A DNA stretch of 64,000 nucleotides from contig NZ_UETC01000004.1 of assembly GCF_900116765.1 (NCBI RefSeq), forward strand, positions 186,001 through 250,000, given 5' to 3'. Positions 33,896 to 42,330 of this stretch are shown one piece after another; within the stretch, counting starts at the first letter, position 1; every line of letters starts with the position of its first letter. Both the position numbers and the translations under genes were made by a program. The notes beneath the pieces are model-generated. The model had not been told where the DNA came from. It worked only from the letters and a program-made list of their open reading frames with translations, and searched no databases. This DNA is from Jannaschia seohaensis. Lineage in GTDB: Bacteria; Pseudomonadota; Alphaproteobacteria; Rhodobacterales; Rhodobacteraceae.

Positions 33896-35842
33896 TCAGC
33901 GCAGGTCCGGGGGCGTCGCCTCGGCGGCGAGCGCCGCGACGACCTCGTCGAGCGCGACCACCTGCGTCGCCTTCTCGCCCAGGCGGCGCAGTGTGACGGT
34001 GCGGTCCTCCACCTCCTTGCGGCCGATGGCGAGGATGGCGGGCACCTTGCCGACCGAATGCTCCCGCACCTTGTAGTTGATCTTTTCGTTGCGGGTGTCG
34101 GCCTCGGCCCGCACGCCCGCCGCCTTGAGCGCCGCGACGACCTCGTGGACGTAGTCGTCGGCCTCAGACACGATGGAGGCGACGACGACCTGACGCGGGG
34201 CCAGCCAGAAGGGCAGGCGTCCGGCATGTTCCTCGATGAGGATGCCGATGAAGCGCTCGAAGGAGCCCAGCGCCGCGCGGTGCAGCATCACGGGCCGGTG
34301 CCGCTCGCCATCGGCGCCGACATATTCCGCCCCCAGCCGCTCCGGCAGGACGAAATCGGCCTGCAAGGTACCGCATTGCCATTTGCGCCCGATCGCGTCC
34401 GTCAGGGTGAATTCCAGCTTCGGCCCATAGAACGCGCCTTCGCCCGGGTTGATATTAGGCTCGATCCCGGCGGCGCGGGTGGCGTCGAGCAGGGCCTTTT
34501 CGGCCCTGTCCCAGACCTCGTCCGAGCCCGACCGCTTTTCGGGCCGGTCCGAGAACAGCACCTCGAATTCCGGAAAGCCGATGTCGCGATAGATCGCCGA
34601 CAGGAACTCGATATAGCGGGCGGTCTCGCTCTCGATCTGGTCCTCGCGGCAGAAGATATGCCCGTCATCCTGGGTGAAGCCGCGCACCCGCATGATGCCG
34701 TGCAGCGCGCCCGACGGCTCGTAGCGGGCGCAGGAGCCGAACTCCGCCATCCGGAGCGGCAGGTCGCGGTAGGAGGTCAGGCCCTGCTTGAAGATCTGCA
34801 CGTGGCACGGGCAGTTCATCGGTTTGAGCGCGTTGACGGTCTTTTCGCGCGCATGCTCCTCGTCGACTTCGACGATGAACATGTGCTCCTGGTATTTGTC
34901 CCAGTGGCCGGATTCTTCCCATAGCTTGCGGTTCACGACCTGGGGCGTGTTGACCTCGACATAGCCGCCCGCGCGCTGGCGGCGGCGGACATAGTCCTGA
35001 AGCTCGGTGTAGATGGTCCAGCCGTTCGGGTGCCAGAAGACCTGGCCCGGCGCCTCTTCCTGCATGTGGTAGAGGTCCATCTCGCGGCCCAGGCGGCGGT
35101 GGTCGCGGGCCTCGGCCTCCTCCAGGAACTTGAGATGCGATTTCAGGTCGTCGCGGTTGCGGAAGGCGATGCCGTAGATGCGCTGAAGCTGCGGCCGGGT
35201 GTTGTCGCCCAGCCAATAGGCCGCCGAGACGCGGGTCAGCTTGAAGGCATCCGCCGGGATCTGCCCGGTATGTTGCAGATGTGGGCCTCGGCAGAGGTCC
35301 TGCCAGTCGCCGTGCCAATACATCCGGATCGGCTCATCGCCCGGAATCCGGTCGATGAGCTCGACCTTGAACGGCTCGTTCGTGTCCTCGTAATGCTTGC
35401 GCGCGCGGGCGCGGTCCCAGACCTCGGTGCGGACAGGGTCGCGGGCGGCGATGATGCGCTTCATCTCGGCCTCGATCTGGCCGAGATCCTCGGGGGTGAA
35501 GGGCTCCTCCCGGTCGAAATCGTAGAACCAGCCGAAATCGCGGACCGGGCCGATGGTGACCTTGACGTCGGGCCAGATCGCCTGGACGGCGCGCGCCATG
35601 ACATGGGCGAGGTCGTGGCGGATCAGCTCCAGCGCCGGTTCCTCGTCCTGCATGGTGTTGATGGCGATCGTGGCGTCGGCTTCGATCGGCCAGGCGAGAT
35701 CCCAATGCGTGTCGTTGACCTGGGCGGAGATCGCCTTCTTGGACAATGATTTGGAGATATCCGCAGCCACCTCGGCCGGGGTGATCCCGGCGGGGACCTG
35801 ACGCTGATTGCCATCGGGGAAGGTGAGGGTGATCTGGGACAT
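33896..35842 (-). CDS. thrS: Threonyl-tRNA synthetase
   Basis: The 648-aa class II aminoacyl-tRNA synthetase has the full-length domain order. TGS comes first (residues 1-60: [19 protein letters not shown]). The editing domain with its zinc-type HxxxH follows ([15 protein letters not shown]), then the catalytic core (motif 2 region [46 protein letters not shown], motif 3 [15 protein letters not shown]). The C-terminal anticodon-binding domain comes last ([12 protein letters not shown]). It charges tRNA-Thr in the cytoplasm. An AGGAGG lies upstream of the ATG. No T-box leader is visible. It is divergent from the universal stress protein gene. Confidence 0.97.
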   Translation of the reverse strand: MSQITLTFPDGNQRQVPAGITPAEVAADISKSLSKKAISAQVNDTHWDLAWPIEADATIAINTMQDEEPALELIRHDLAHVMARAVQAIWPDVKVTIGPVRDFGWFYDFDREEPFTPEDLGQIEAEMKRIIAARDPVRTEVWDRARARKHYEDTNEPFKVELIDRIPGDEPIRMYWHGDWQDLCRGPHLQHTGQIPADAFKLTRVSAAYWLGDNTRPQLQRIYGIAFRNRDDLKSHLKFLEEAEARDHRRLGREMDLYHMQEEAPGQVFWHPNGWTIYTELQDYVRRRQRAGGYVEVNTPQVVNRKLWEESGHWDKYQEHMFIVEVDEEHAREKTVNALKPMNCPCHVQIFKQGLTSYRDLPLRMAEFGSCARYEPSGALHGIMRVRGFTQDDGHIFCREDQIESETARYIEFLSAIYRDIGFPEFEVLFSDRPEKRSGSDEVWDRAEKALLDATRAAGIEPNINPGEGAFYGPKLEFTLTDAIGRKWQCGTLQADFVLPERLGAEYVGADGERHRPVMLHRAALGSFERFIGILIEEHAGRLPFWLAPRQVVVASIVSEADDYVHEVVAALKAAGVRAEADTRNEKINYKVREHSVGKVPAILAIGRKEVEDRTVTLRRLGEKATQVVALDEVVAALAAEATPPDLR

Positions 35843-36063
35843 CGCGTGTCCTCCTCGTCGGTTTGGCGCCCACGGAACGCCCGGTTGCGGGTATGTGTGC
35901 CGCGCTTGTGGCCGCTGACGCGGCCGAGCGCAACCGCGCGTTGAACGGCCGGGGTCGATTTCCCAGGCCCATGCCCGCCGCGGCCCGAAGGTTGACCGGG
36001 ATCAAGGTAGCTTCCGCTCTGGCCGCCTATCTGTGGCGCGCCATCGAGCAAGGGAGAGACCTC

Positions 36064-36897
36064 ATGGAAAAGATCCTCGTCGCCACCGATCTGAGCGCGC
36101 GATCGGATCGCGCGGTCCTGCGGGCCGCGCAGCTGGCAGGGGCGAAGGGCGCGGCTCTCCGGATCGTTCACGTCGTGGATGACGACCTGCCCGCTGCGAT
36201 GTTACAGACGCGGACGGAAGAGGTCACGGATGCTCTTGAGGCGATGGTCGCGCAGACGCCGGCGCTGTCGGAGCTCTCGCCCGAGATCTCGATCGAGGCG
36301 GGGCATATCGACGTGCTGCTGCCCAAGGTCGCCGCGGAATACGGCGCCGATCTCCTGGTGGTGGGCGGCCACCGCAACCGCGGCATGGCCGAGCTGCTGG
36401 GGACCCCGACGCTGGTTCGGCTGGTGCGTGGCACTGAATTGCCGGTGCTGGTCGTGACCGGACGACCCGAGGCGCCCTATGCGGCGGTCTCCGTGGCCTG
36501 GGATTTCTCGCCCGCGGCCCGGATCGCGGGGCTGACGGCACGGGCGCTGGCCCCCGATGCGGCGCTGACCTTGGTTCATGCCTGGGTCGAGCCCTATGGC
36601 GGCAGCCCCTATGGCATTGACGCGGCGGCCACGATGCCCGCCGCGATGCGCCAACGGCTGGAGACCAAGATCGCCGGGGACGCGGCCGAGTTGGGCGGCG
36701 ACCCGGTTCCGGGGCAGGTCATCGTCATCGGCCCTCCGGGCCATGTGCTGCGCCGCCGGGCCGTCGATGGCGAAGCCGACCTCCTGGCGCTTGGGCGTCA
36801 TGCGCGCTCGGGGCTCGCGCGGTTCCTGCTCGGGGCCACGGCCGAGGACGTCGCGCTGACCGCCGATTGCGACGTCTTGATTGCGCCGCCGGAATAG
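36064..36897 (+). CDS. Tandem universal stress protein (two Usp domains)
   Basis: The 277-aa cytoplasmic protein has two Usp domains. The first runs from MEKILVATDLSARSDRAVL to LPVLVVTGRPE; the second begins AVSVAWDFSPAARIAGL and ends DVLIAPPE. The first keeps the VVGGHRNRGMAELL-type nucleotide-binding loop; the second has LALGRHARSGLARFLLGATAED, which is the more typical G-2x-G-9x-G(S/T) pattern. Usp proteins help cells survive starvation, oxidative or oxygen-limited conditions. It is a single gene with a short hairpin-T4 terminator after it, divergent from thrS. Confidence 0.9.
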   Translation: MEKILVATDLSARSDRAVLRAAQLAGAKGAALRIVHVVDDDLPAAMLQTRTEEVTDALEAMVAQTPALSELSPEISIEAGHIDVLLPKVAAEYGADLLVVGGHRNRGMAELLGTPTLVRLVRGTELPVLVVTGRPEAPYAAVSVAWDFSPAARIAGLTARALAPDAALTLVHAWVEPYGGSPYGIDAAATMPAAMRQRLETKIAGDAAELGGDPVPGQVIVIGPPGHVLRRRAVDGEADLLALGRHARSGLARFLLGATAEDVALTADCDVLIAPPE

Positions 36898-36900
36898 GTC

Positions 36901-36921
36901 GCGGCTTTCCGGCCGCATTTT
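36901..36921 (+). terminator. Rho-independent terminator of the universal stress protein gene
   Basis: GCGGC-TTTCCG-GCCGC followed by ATTTT begins four bases past the stop. The stem is short (5 bp) but all G:C, and the T-run is present. Confidence 0.5.
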
Positions 36922-36963
36922 GCACGAAATCTGCAGTTAGAGCCTGCGTGTCCTGGGCGACCC

Positions 36964-36985
36964 GGCCGTTATGGGGCCGTTATGG
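36964..36985. repeat. 11-bp perfect tandem repeat upstream of frr
   Basis: GGCCGTTATGG occurs twice in direct tandem, at 36964-36974 and 36975-36985, about 100 bases ahead of the frr start. It lies in the 185-base gap between the stress-protein terminator and frr, where the frr promoter should be. It could be a regulator site (two copies about one helical turn apart) or a replication-slippage duplication. Confidence 0.4.
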
Positions 36986-37082
36986 GATTGCCCGGGGCGC
37001 GGATGTGCTGACACTGGCATCGCGCCCCGCGAGCGGGTAAGGAGCGTCACGGAAATGACTGACCTCGACGGGGTAAAGACGT

Positions 37083-37637
37083 ATGAGCGACGATTTCGAT
37101 CTGGATGTCGCGGATCTGGAGCGGCGCATGGATGGAGCGATGGCCAACCTGCGCACGGAATTCGCGAGCCTCAGGACGGGCCGCGCATCGGCTTCCATGC
37201 TGGAGCCGGTGATGGTCGATGCCTATGGCAGCCCGACGCCCATCAACCAGGTCGGCACCGTCAACGTGCCCGAGCCGCGGATGGTGACGATCAACGTCTG
37301 GGACAAGTCGCTGGTCGGCAAGGTCGAGAAGGCCATCCGCGAGAGCGGACTGGGCATCAACCCGCAGCTCAACGGCACGATCATCATGCTGCCCATCCCC
37401 GAACTCAACGAGGAGCGGCGGCGGGAACTGGGCAAGGTCGCCGGCCAGTATGCCGAGGGTGCCCGGATCTCGATCCGCAACGTGCGCCGCGACGGGATGG
37501 AACAGATCAAGAAGGGCGACCCGCCGGAAGACGAGCGCAAGATGTGGGAGCAGGAGGTCCAGGAGCTGACCGACAAGCACATCAAGGCCGTCGATGCCGC
37601 GCTCGAAGCCAAACAGGCGGAGATCATGCAGGTTTGA
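37083..37637 (+). CDS. frr: Ribosome recycling factor
   Basis: The 184-aa protein splits post-termination ribosomes together with EF-G. It has the standard RRF features: N-terminal helix [27 protein letters not shown], the [19 protein letters not shown] segment, [27 protein letters not shown] in the hinge and long helices to KQAEIMQV. In most Rhodobacterales-like genomes frr follows pyrH; here the upstream neighbour is a stress-protein gene. It is followed by a repeated palindromic element and uppS. Confidence 0.97.
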   Translation: MSDDFDLDVADLERRMDGAMANLRTEFASLRTGRASASMLEPVMVDAYGSPTPINQVGTVNVPEPRMVTINVWDKSLVGKVEKAIRESGLGINPQLNGTIIMLPIPELNEERRRELGKVAGQYAEGARISIRNVRRDGMEQIKKGDPPEDERKMWEQEVQELTDKHIKAVDAALEAKQAEIMQV

Positions 37638-37638
37638 C

Positions 37639-37763
37639 GGCCGCACCCGCGCACCGCGCGGGCGAAAGGTCCAGTGGACCTTTCGGGCCGTCAAAGGGCG
37701 AAGCCCCGGGCCCGGCCGCACCCGCGCACCGCGCGGGCGAAAGGTCCAGTGGACCTTTCGGGC
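37639..37763. repeat. Two identical 50-bp palindromic units between frr and uppS
   Basis: Unit 1 (37639-37688) and unit 2 (37714-37763) are identical over 50 bases and start 75 bases apart. Each holds a 7-bp hairpin CCCGCGC-ACC-GCGCGGG and then an 11-bp hairpin CGAAAGGTCCA-G-TGGACCTTTCG (37663-37685 in unit 1). They follow the frr stop directly. Such units look like REP/BIME-type elements or mRNA-stabilising structures; if both fold, they would insulate frr mRNA from the uppS operon. Confidence 0.8.
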
Positions 37764-37896
37764 GACCGAGAGGCGGGGCGCCGGGCGCGCGCCGCCTCGC
37801 ACCATTTCCCGGGGCGCGGAAGGCGCTCCATGCAAACCAAGGGCCACAGGCGCAAAACCCGTCCGACGCCCCCGCGAAGAGCGAGAGGAACGAGCG

Positions 37897-38609
<713 letters not shown>

Positions 38610-38613
<4 letters not shown>

Positions 38614-39488
38614 CCGAAGGCACCCGACCGCCCCGGCCCGAAGCCGAGGAGGAGGAGCCGCCGCTCTTCCAGTTCGAACAGGCCGAGCCCGTCGCGCCGG
38701 CCGTGACCGGCCGGTTCCAGGATCTTGCGCCCCGGCTCGCCACGGCGATCTTCCTTATGCTGATCGGCGGCACGGCGATCTGGTTCGGCGGGCCAGTCTT
38801 CATCACCCTGATCTCGGTCTGTGTGGGCCTCATGCTGTGGGAACTGGCGACGATGGTGCGCACCGGGCCCAAGCGCGCGCGCCTGATGGCGGTCGTGGGC
38901 GCGCTGGGCGTCGCGGCGGCGAGCGTGATGCCCATCGGCTTCGGTCTACCGCTGCTGATGCTGGTGCCGATGACGGCCATCGCCTTCATCCGGCGGCACC
39001 GGCGGATCATGGTCGGGTTTTCGGCGGCGATCGTGCTGGCGGGCCTGTCGCTGACGCAGCATCTGACGGAATTCGGCCTGGCCTGGATGCTTTGGCTGAT
39101 CGCCGTGGTCGTCGTCTCGGACGTGGCGGGTTATTTTGCGGGCCGGATCATCGGGGGACCGAAATTCTGGCCGCGCGTCAGCCCGAAGAAGACCTGGTCC
39201 GGCACGGTGGCCGGCTGGATCGGCGCGGCGCTGATCGGCTGGATCTGGGCCGTCGCGATGGGGGCGGGCCTGGAGACGGTCGGGATCTCCGTCGCGCTGG
39301 CGATGATGGCGCAGATGGGCGATATCGCCGAAAGCGCGGTGAAGCGGAAGATGGGGGTCAAGGACTCCTCCAACCTGCTGCCCGGTCATGGCGGGCTGTT
39401 CGACCGGTTCGACGCGATGCTTGGCGCGGCGCTGATGCTGCTGGTGATCGAGTCGCTGTCTGAATTTCCGCCGCCGCCGGGGGTTTGA
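38610..39488 (+). CDS. cdsA: Phosphatidate cytidylyltransferase
   Basis: The 292-aa multi-pass inner-membrane enzyme makes CDP-diacylglycerol, the precursor of phospholipids. It has a charged Glu-rich N-terminal extension (residues 1-45) not usual in E. coli CdsA, then about eight hydrophobic segments and the family signature in the C-terminal part: KDSSNLLPGHGGLFDRFDAML, with the SPKKTWSGTVAGWIGA segment before it. The GTG start overlaps the uppS stop; its own stop overlaps the dxr ATG (TGATG). Confidence 0.94.
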
Positions 39489-40642
39489 TGCGTCGGGTCA
39501 GCATTTTCGGGGCGACGGGCTCCATCGGGCAGAACACCATCGATCTGATCGCGCGGGCGCCGGACGAATACGACGTCGTGGCGCTGACCGGCGCGTCGAA
39601 CGTGGCGCAGCTGGCCGCCGATGCGCGGCGTCTGGGCGCAGAGCTGGCCGTCACCGCCGACGAGGCGCGGCTGCCGGAGTTGCGCGACGCGCTGGCGGGG
39701 ACGGGCATCGAGGCGGCGGCGGGGCAGGCCGCCCTGGAGGAGGCCGCCGACCGGCCGACCGACTGGTGCATGTCGGCCATCGTCGGGGCGGCAGGGCTCG
39801 TGCCCGGCCTGCGGGCGCTGCGCCATGGCGGCACGCTGGCGCTGGCCAACAAGGAATCGCTCGTCTGCGCGGGTCCGCTCCTGATGGCGGAGGCCCGCGC
39901 CCATGGCGCGCGCGTCCTGCCCGTCGACAGCGAACATTCCGCCGTCTTCCAGGCGCTGGCCGACAACGACCCCGGAGCCGTGGAAAAGATCGTCATCACC
40001 GCCTCGGGCGGGGGCTTGCGCGACTGGCCGCTCGACCGGCTGGCCCAGGCCACGGTCGAAGAGGCGGGCAGCCATCCGAACTGGGACATGGGCCAGCGGA
40101 TCACCATCGACTCGGCCTCGATGTTCAACAAAGCGATGGAGCTGATCGAGACCCACGAATATTTCGGCACGCCGCCCGGCGGCATCGAGGCGGTGATCCA
40201 TCCCCAGAGCATCGTTCACGCCCTGGTCCAGTTCCGCGACGGCGCGTTGATGGCGCATCTCGGCGCGCCCGACATGCGCCACGCCATCGGCTTTGCGCTG
40301 CACTGGCCCGAGCGGCGCGACCTGCCGGTGGATCGCGTAGATTTGACCGCGCTCGGCTCGCTCGAGTTCTCGGCGCCCGATCCGGCGCGCTATCCCGCGC
40401 TCGATCTGGCGCGTGCGGTGATCGCCGGCGGCGGCCTGCGCGGGGCGGCGTTCAACGCCGCAAAGGAGGCCGCGCTCGACCTCTTCATCGGTGGCGAGAT
40501 CGCGTTCACCGACATGGCGCCCCGGGTCGAAGCGACGCTTAACGGGCTGGAAAGGCGCGGATGCCTTGATGCGGACAGGATTACACTCGATATGGTGCTG
40601 GATACCGACCGTGTGGCGCGCGCCCTGACCCACGCGCCCTGA
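39488..40642 (+). CDS. dxr: 1-deoxy-D-xylulose-5-phosphate reductoisomerase
   Basis: The 384-aa NADPH-dependent enzyme of the MEP isoprenoid pathway has GATGSIGQNTIDLI (NADPH site), TLALANKESLVCAGPLL, VLPVDSEHSAVFQAL (metal ligands Asp/Glu) and SSMFNKAMELIETHEYF-like active-site residues, here written as IDSASMFNKAMELIE. An HPQSIVHALVQFRDG segment and the C-terminal helical domain follow. The ATG at 39488 overlaps the cdsA stop. It supplies isoprenoid precursors for the uppS product as well as for carotenoids and the bacteriochlorophyll tail. Confidence 0.97.
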   Translation: MRRVSIFGATGSIGQNTIDLIARAPDEYDVVALTGASNVAQLAADARRLGAELAVTADEARLPELRDALAGTGIEAAAGQAALEEAADRPTDWCMSAIVGAAGLVPGLRALRHGGTLALANKESLVCAGPLLMAEARAHGARVLPVDSEHSAVFQALADNDPGAVEKIVITASGGGLRDWPLDRLAQATVEEAGSHPNWDMGQRITIDSASMFNKAMELIETHEYFGTPPGGIEAVIHPQSIVHALVQFRDGALMAHLGAPDMRHAIGFALHWPERRDLPVDRVDLTALGSLEFSAPDPARYPALDLARAVIAGGGLRGAAFNAAKEAALDLFIGGEIAFTDMAPRVEATLNGLERRGCLDADRITLDMVLDTDRVARALTHAP

Positions 40643-40653
40643 CAGGAGGCGAC

Positions 40654-41985
40654 ATGGAATTCATTCCCCAGTTCGGTGGTCTGCTCTGGACACTCGCGGC
40701 CTTCGTGGTGGCGCTGTCGATCATCGTCGCGGTGCATGAATACGGCCATTACATCGTCGGCCGCTGGTGCGGCATCAAGGCGGATGTCTTCTCGATCGGC
40801 TTCGGGCCGGTGCTGGCCAGCCGGATGGACCGCCACGGGACGCGATGGCAGATCGCGGCGCTGCCTTTGGGCGGCTATGTCAAATTCCGGGGGGATGCCA
40901 ACGCGGCCTCGGTGGGGGCCGATGGCTCGGTCGCCGAGATGACGGCTGCGCAGCGGGCCGAGACCATGACCGGCGCGGCGCTGTGGCGCCGCTCGGCGAC
41001 GGTCGCGGCGGGACCCGTCTTCAATTTCATGCTGTCGATCCTCGTTTTCGCGGCTTTCGTGCTCTGGAGCGGGGCGGCCGTCGAGACGCCGGTGATCGGC
41101 AAGACCAAGGCCATGCCCGAGGATGTCGTCCTGCTGGAGCAGGGGGATCTCGTGCTCTCGGTCGAGGGCCAGCCGGTGGAGACCTTGCAGGAACTCTCGG
41201 AGGTCTCGCGCACGCTGCCCCCGTCGCCCACGGTCACCTATGAGATCGTCCGCGACGGCAGCAGCCAGAGTGTCGAGGCCGCCCATCTCATGCCGGCGCG
41301 GATCGAGACCGTGAACGCGCGCTCGGCCGCGTGGGATATCGGGCTGGCCGAGGGCGACGTGATCCGCGCCATCGACGGCACGCCGATCCACTCCTTCCAG
41401 GAGCTTCAGGCCGCCGTGGCCGCGGGCGAAGGCGTGCCGCTTTCGCTCGATGTGTGGCGCGCGGGCGAGATGCTGGAATTCACGCTCACGCCGCGCTCCA
41501 CCGACCTGCCGCAGCCCGACGGCACTTTCGAAACCCGCTATCTGATCGGCATCACCGGCGCGCTTTTCTTCGACCCGCAGACCGAATCGGTCGGACCGCT
41601 GACGGCGATGCAGCAGGGGGTCGAGCAGACGATCTATATCGTCCGGTCCTCGCTGTCGGCGCTGGCGCATATCTCGACGGGCGCCATCAGCAGCTGCAAC
41701 CTGTCCGGTCCTGTCGGCATCGCGGAAGTCTCGGGCGCGGCGGCCAGCCAGGGGGTCGACAGTTTCATCTGGATGATCGCGGTGCTCTCGACAGCGGTGG
41801 GTCTGTTGAACCTCTTCCCGATTCCCGTGCTCGACGGCGGACACCTGGTTTTCCACGCCTATGAAGCGGTCCGGGGTCGTCCCCCCTCGGACGGGGCGGT
41901 GCGCGTTCTGATGTCGGTGGGCATCAGCGTGATGCTGACCGTGATGGTGTTCGCGACCTTTAACGATCTGATCTTCTGCCCTTGA
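40654..41985 (+). CDS. rseP: Site-2 membrane metalloprotease RseP (PDZ-containing)
   Basis: The 443-aa inner-membrane zinc protease performs the intramembrane cleavage of anti-sigma factors or signal peptides. HEYGH at residues 28-32 is the zinc/Glu site in the first helix. Two PDZ-like domains lie between about residues 130 and 290 (for example EGDVIRAIDGTPIHSFQELQ). LDGGH in the third helix (PIPVLDGGHLVFHAYE) is the other zinc ligand. It follows dxr by 11 bases and precedes a small membrane protein and bamA, the usual envelope-stress gene order. Confidence 0.96.
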   Translation: MEFIPQFGGLLWTLAAFVVALSIIVAVHEYGHYIVGRWCGIKADVFSIGFGPVLASRMDRHGTRWQIAALPLGGYVKFRGDANAASVGADGSVAEMTAAQRAETMTGAALWRRSATVAAGPVFNFMLSILVFAAFVLWSGAAVETPVIGKTKAMPEDVVLLEQGDLVLSVEGQPVETLQELSEVSRTLPPSPTVTYEIVRDGSSQSVEAAHLMPARIETVNARSAAWDIGLAEGDVIRAIDGTPIHSFQELQAAVAAGEGVPLSLDVWRAGEMLEFTLTPRSTDLPQPDGTFETRYLIGITGALFFDPQTESVGPLTAMQQGVEQTIYIVRSSLSALAHISTGAISSCNLSGPVGIAEVSGAAASQGVDSFIWMIAVLSTAVGLLNLFPIPVLDGGHLVFHAYEAVRGRPPSDGAVRVLMSVGISVMLTVMVFATFNDLIFCP

Positions 41986-42083
41986 TCGGGACCCGGCCCG
42001 GGGCGGAAAATGCCGCGACCGTGCCTCAGTCCTGCCCAAATTCGGGGCCATCCGGGGGAGGTCATTGAAGCGGGGCGTAGACC

Positions 42084-42209
42084 ATGCAGCAGATCAGAAA
42101 CGGATATCGCGGATTGTCCATCTTCATGGGCTTGAACATCGACCGGGTTCTCTCGGTCCTGGTGATCGCTCTGGCGGTTTTGATGGCGGCCTGGATCCAG
42201 TCCATCTGA
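42084..42209 (+). CDS. 41-aa single-pass membrane microprotein
   Basis: An ATG at 42084 begins a 41-codon frame (MQQIRNGYRGLSIFMGLN, then a hydrophobic segment to SI). A TAG lies directly upstream in the same frame (42078-42080), so the start cannot be further left. The predicted peptide has a basic, aromatic N-terminus and one transmembrane helix with an inside-positive profile. It sits in the gap between rseP and bamA and is followed by a strong terminator. No strong Shine-Dalgarno is seen. The balance of evidence favours a real small membrane protein that accompanies the rseP-bamA block. Confidence 0.6.
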   Translation: MQQIRNGYRGLSIFMGLNIDRVLSVLVIALAVLMAAWIQSI

Positions 42210-42230
42210 CCCCGACAGACCGTCACATTT

Positions 42231-42269
42231 TTGCGCCCCGCTGACCTTGCTCGGTCGGCGGGGCGCTTT
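42231..42269 (+). terminator. Strong Rho-independent terminator before bamA
   Basis: GCGCCCCGCTGACC (42233-42246) pairs with GGTCGGCGGGGCGC (42253-42266) over 14 positions (one wobble), with a TTGCTC loop, and TTT follows. It ends the rseP/microprotein transcript. Confidence 0.8.
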
Positions 42270-42296
42270 GACATCGAAAGGCCGCTTCGCTACTCA
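42268..42296 (+). promoter_or_regulatory. Candidate bamA promoter overlapping the terminator tail
   Basis: TTGACA (42268-42273), whose first bases are part of the terminator's T-run, is followed by 17 bases and TACTCA (42291-42296). The distance to the bamA start is 35 bases. A perfect -35 and a plausible spacing support a separate promoter for the bamA operon. Confidence 0.45.
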
Positions 42297-42330
42297 CAAT
42301 CCATAAAAACGCGAGGGCGGGGCATTGGAC

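Noticed and set aside
35843-36063. T-box leader of thrS
   Set aside because: The 221 bases upstream of thrS show no T-box sequence or terminator/antiterminator pair; T-boxes are rare in alphaproteobacteria.
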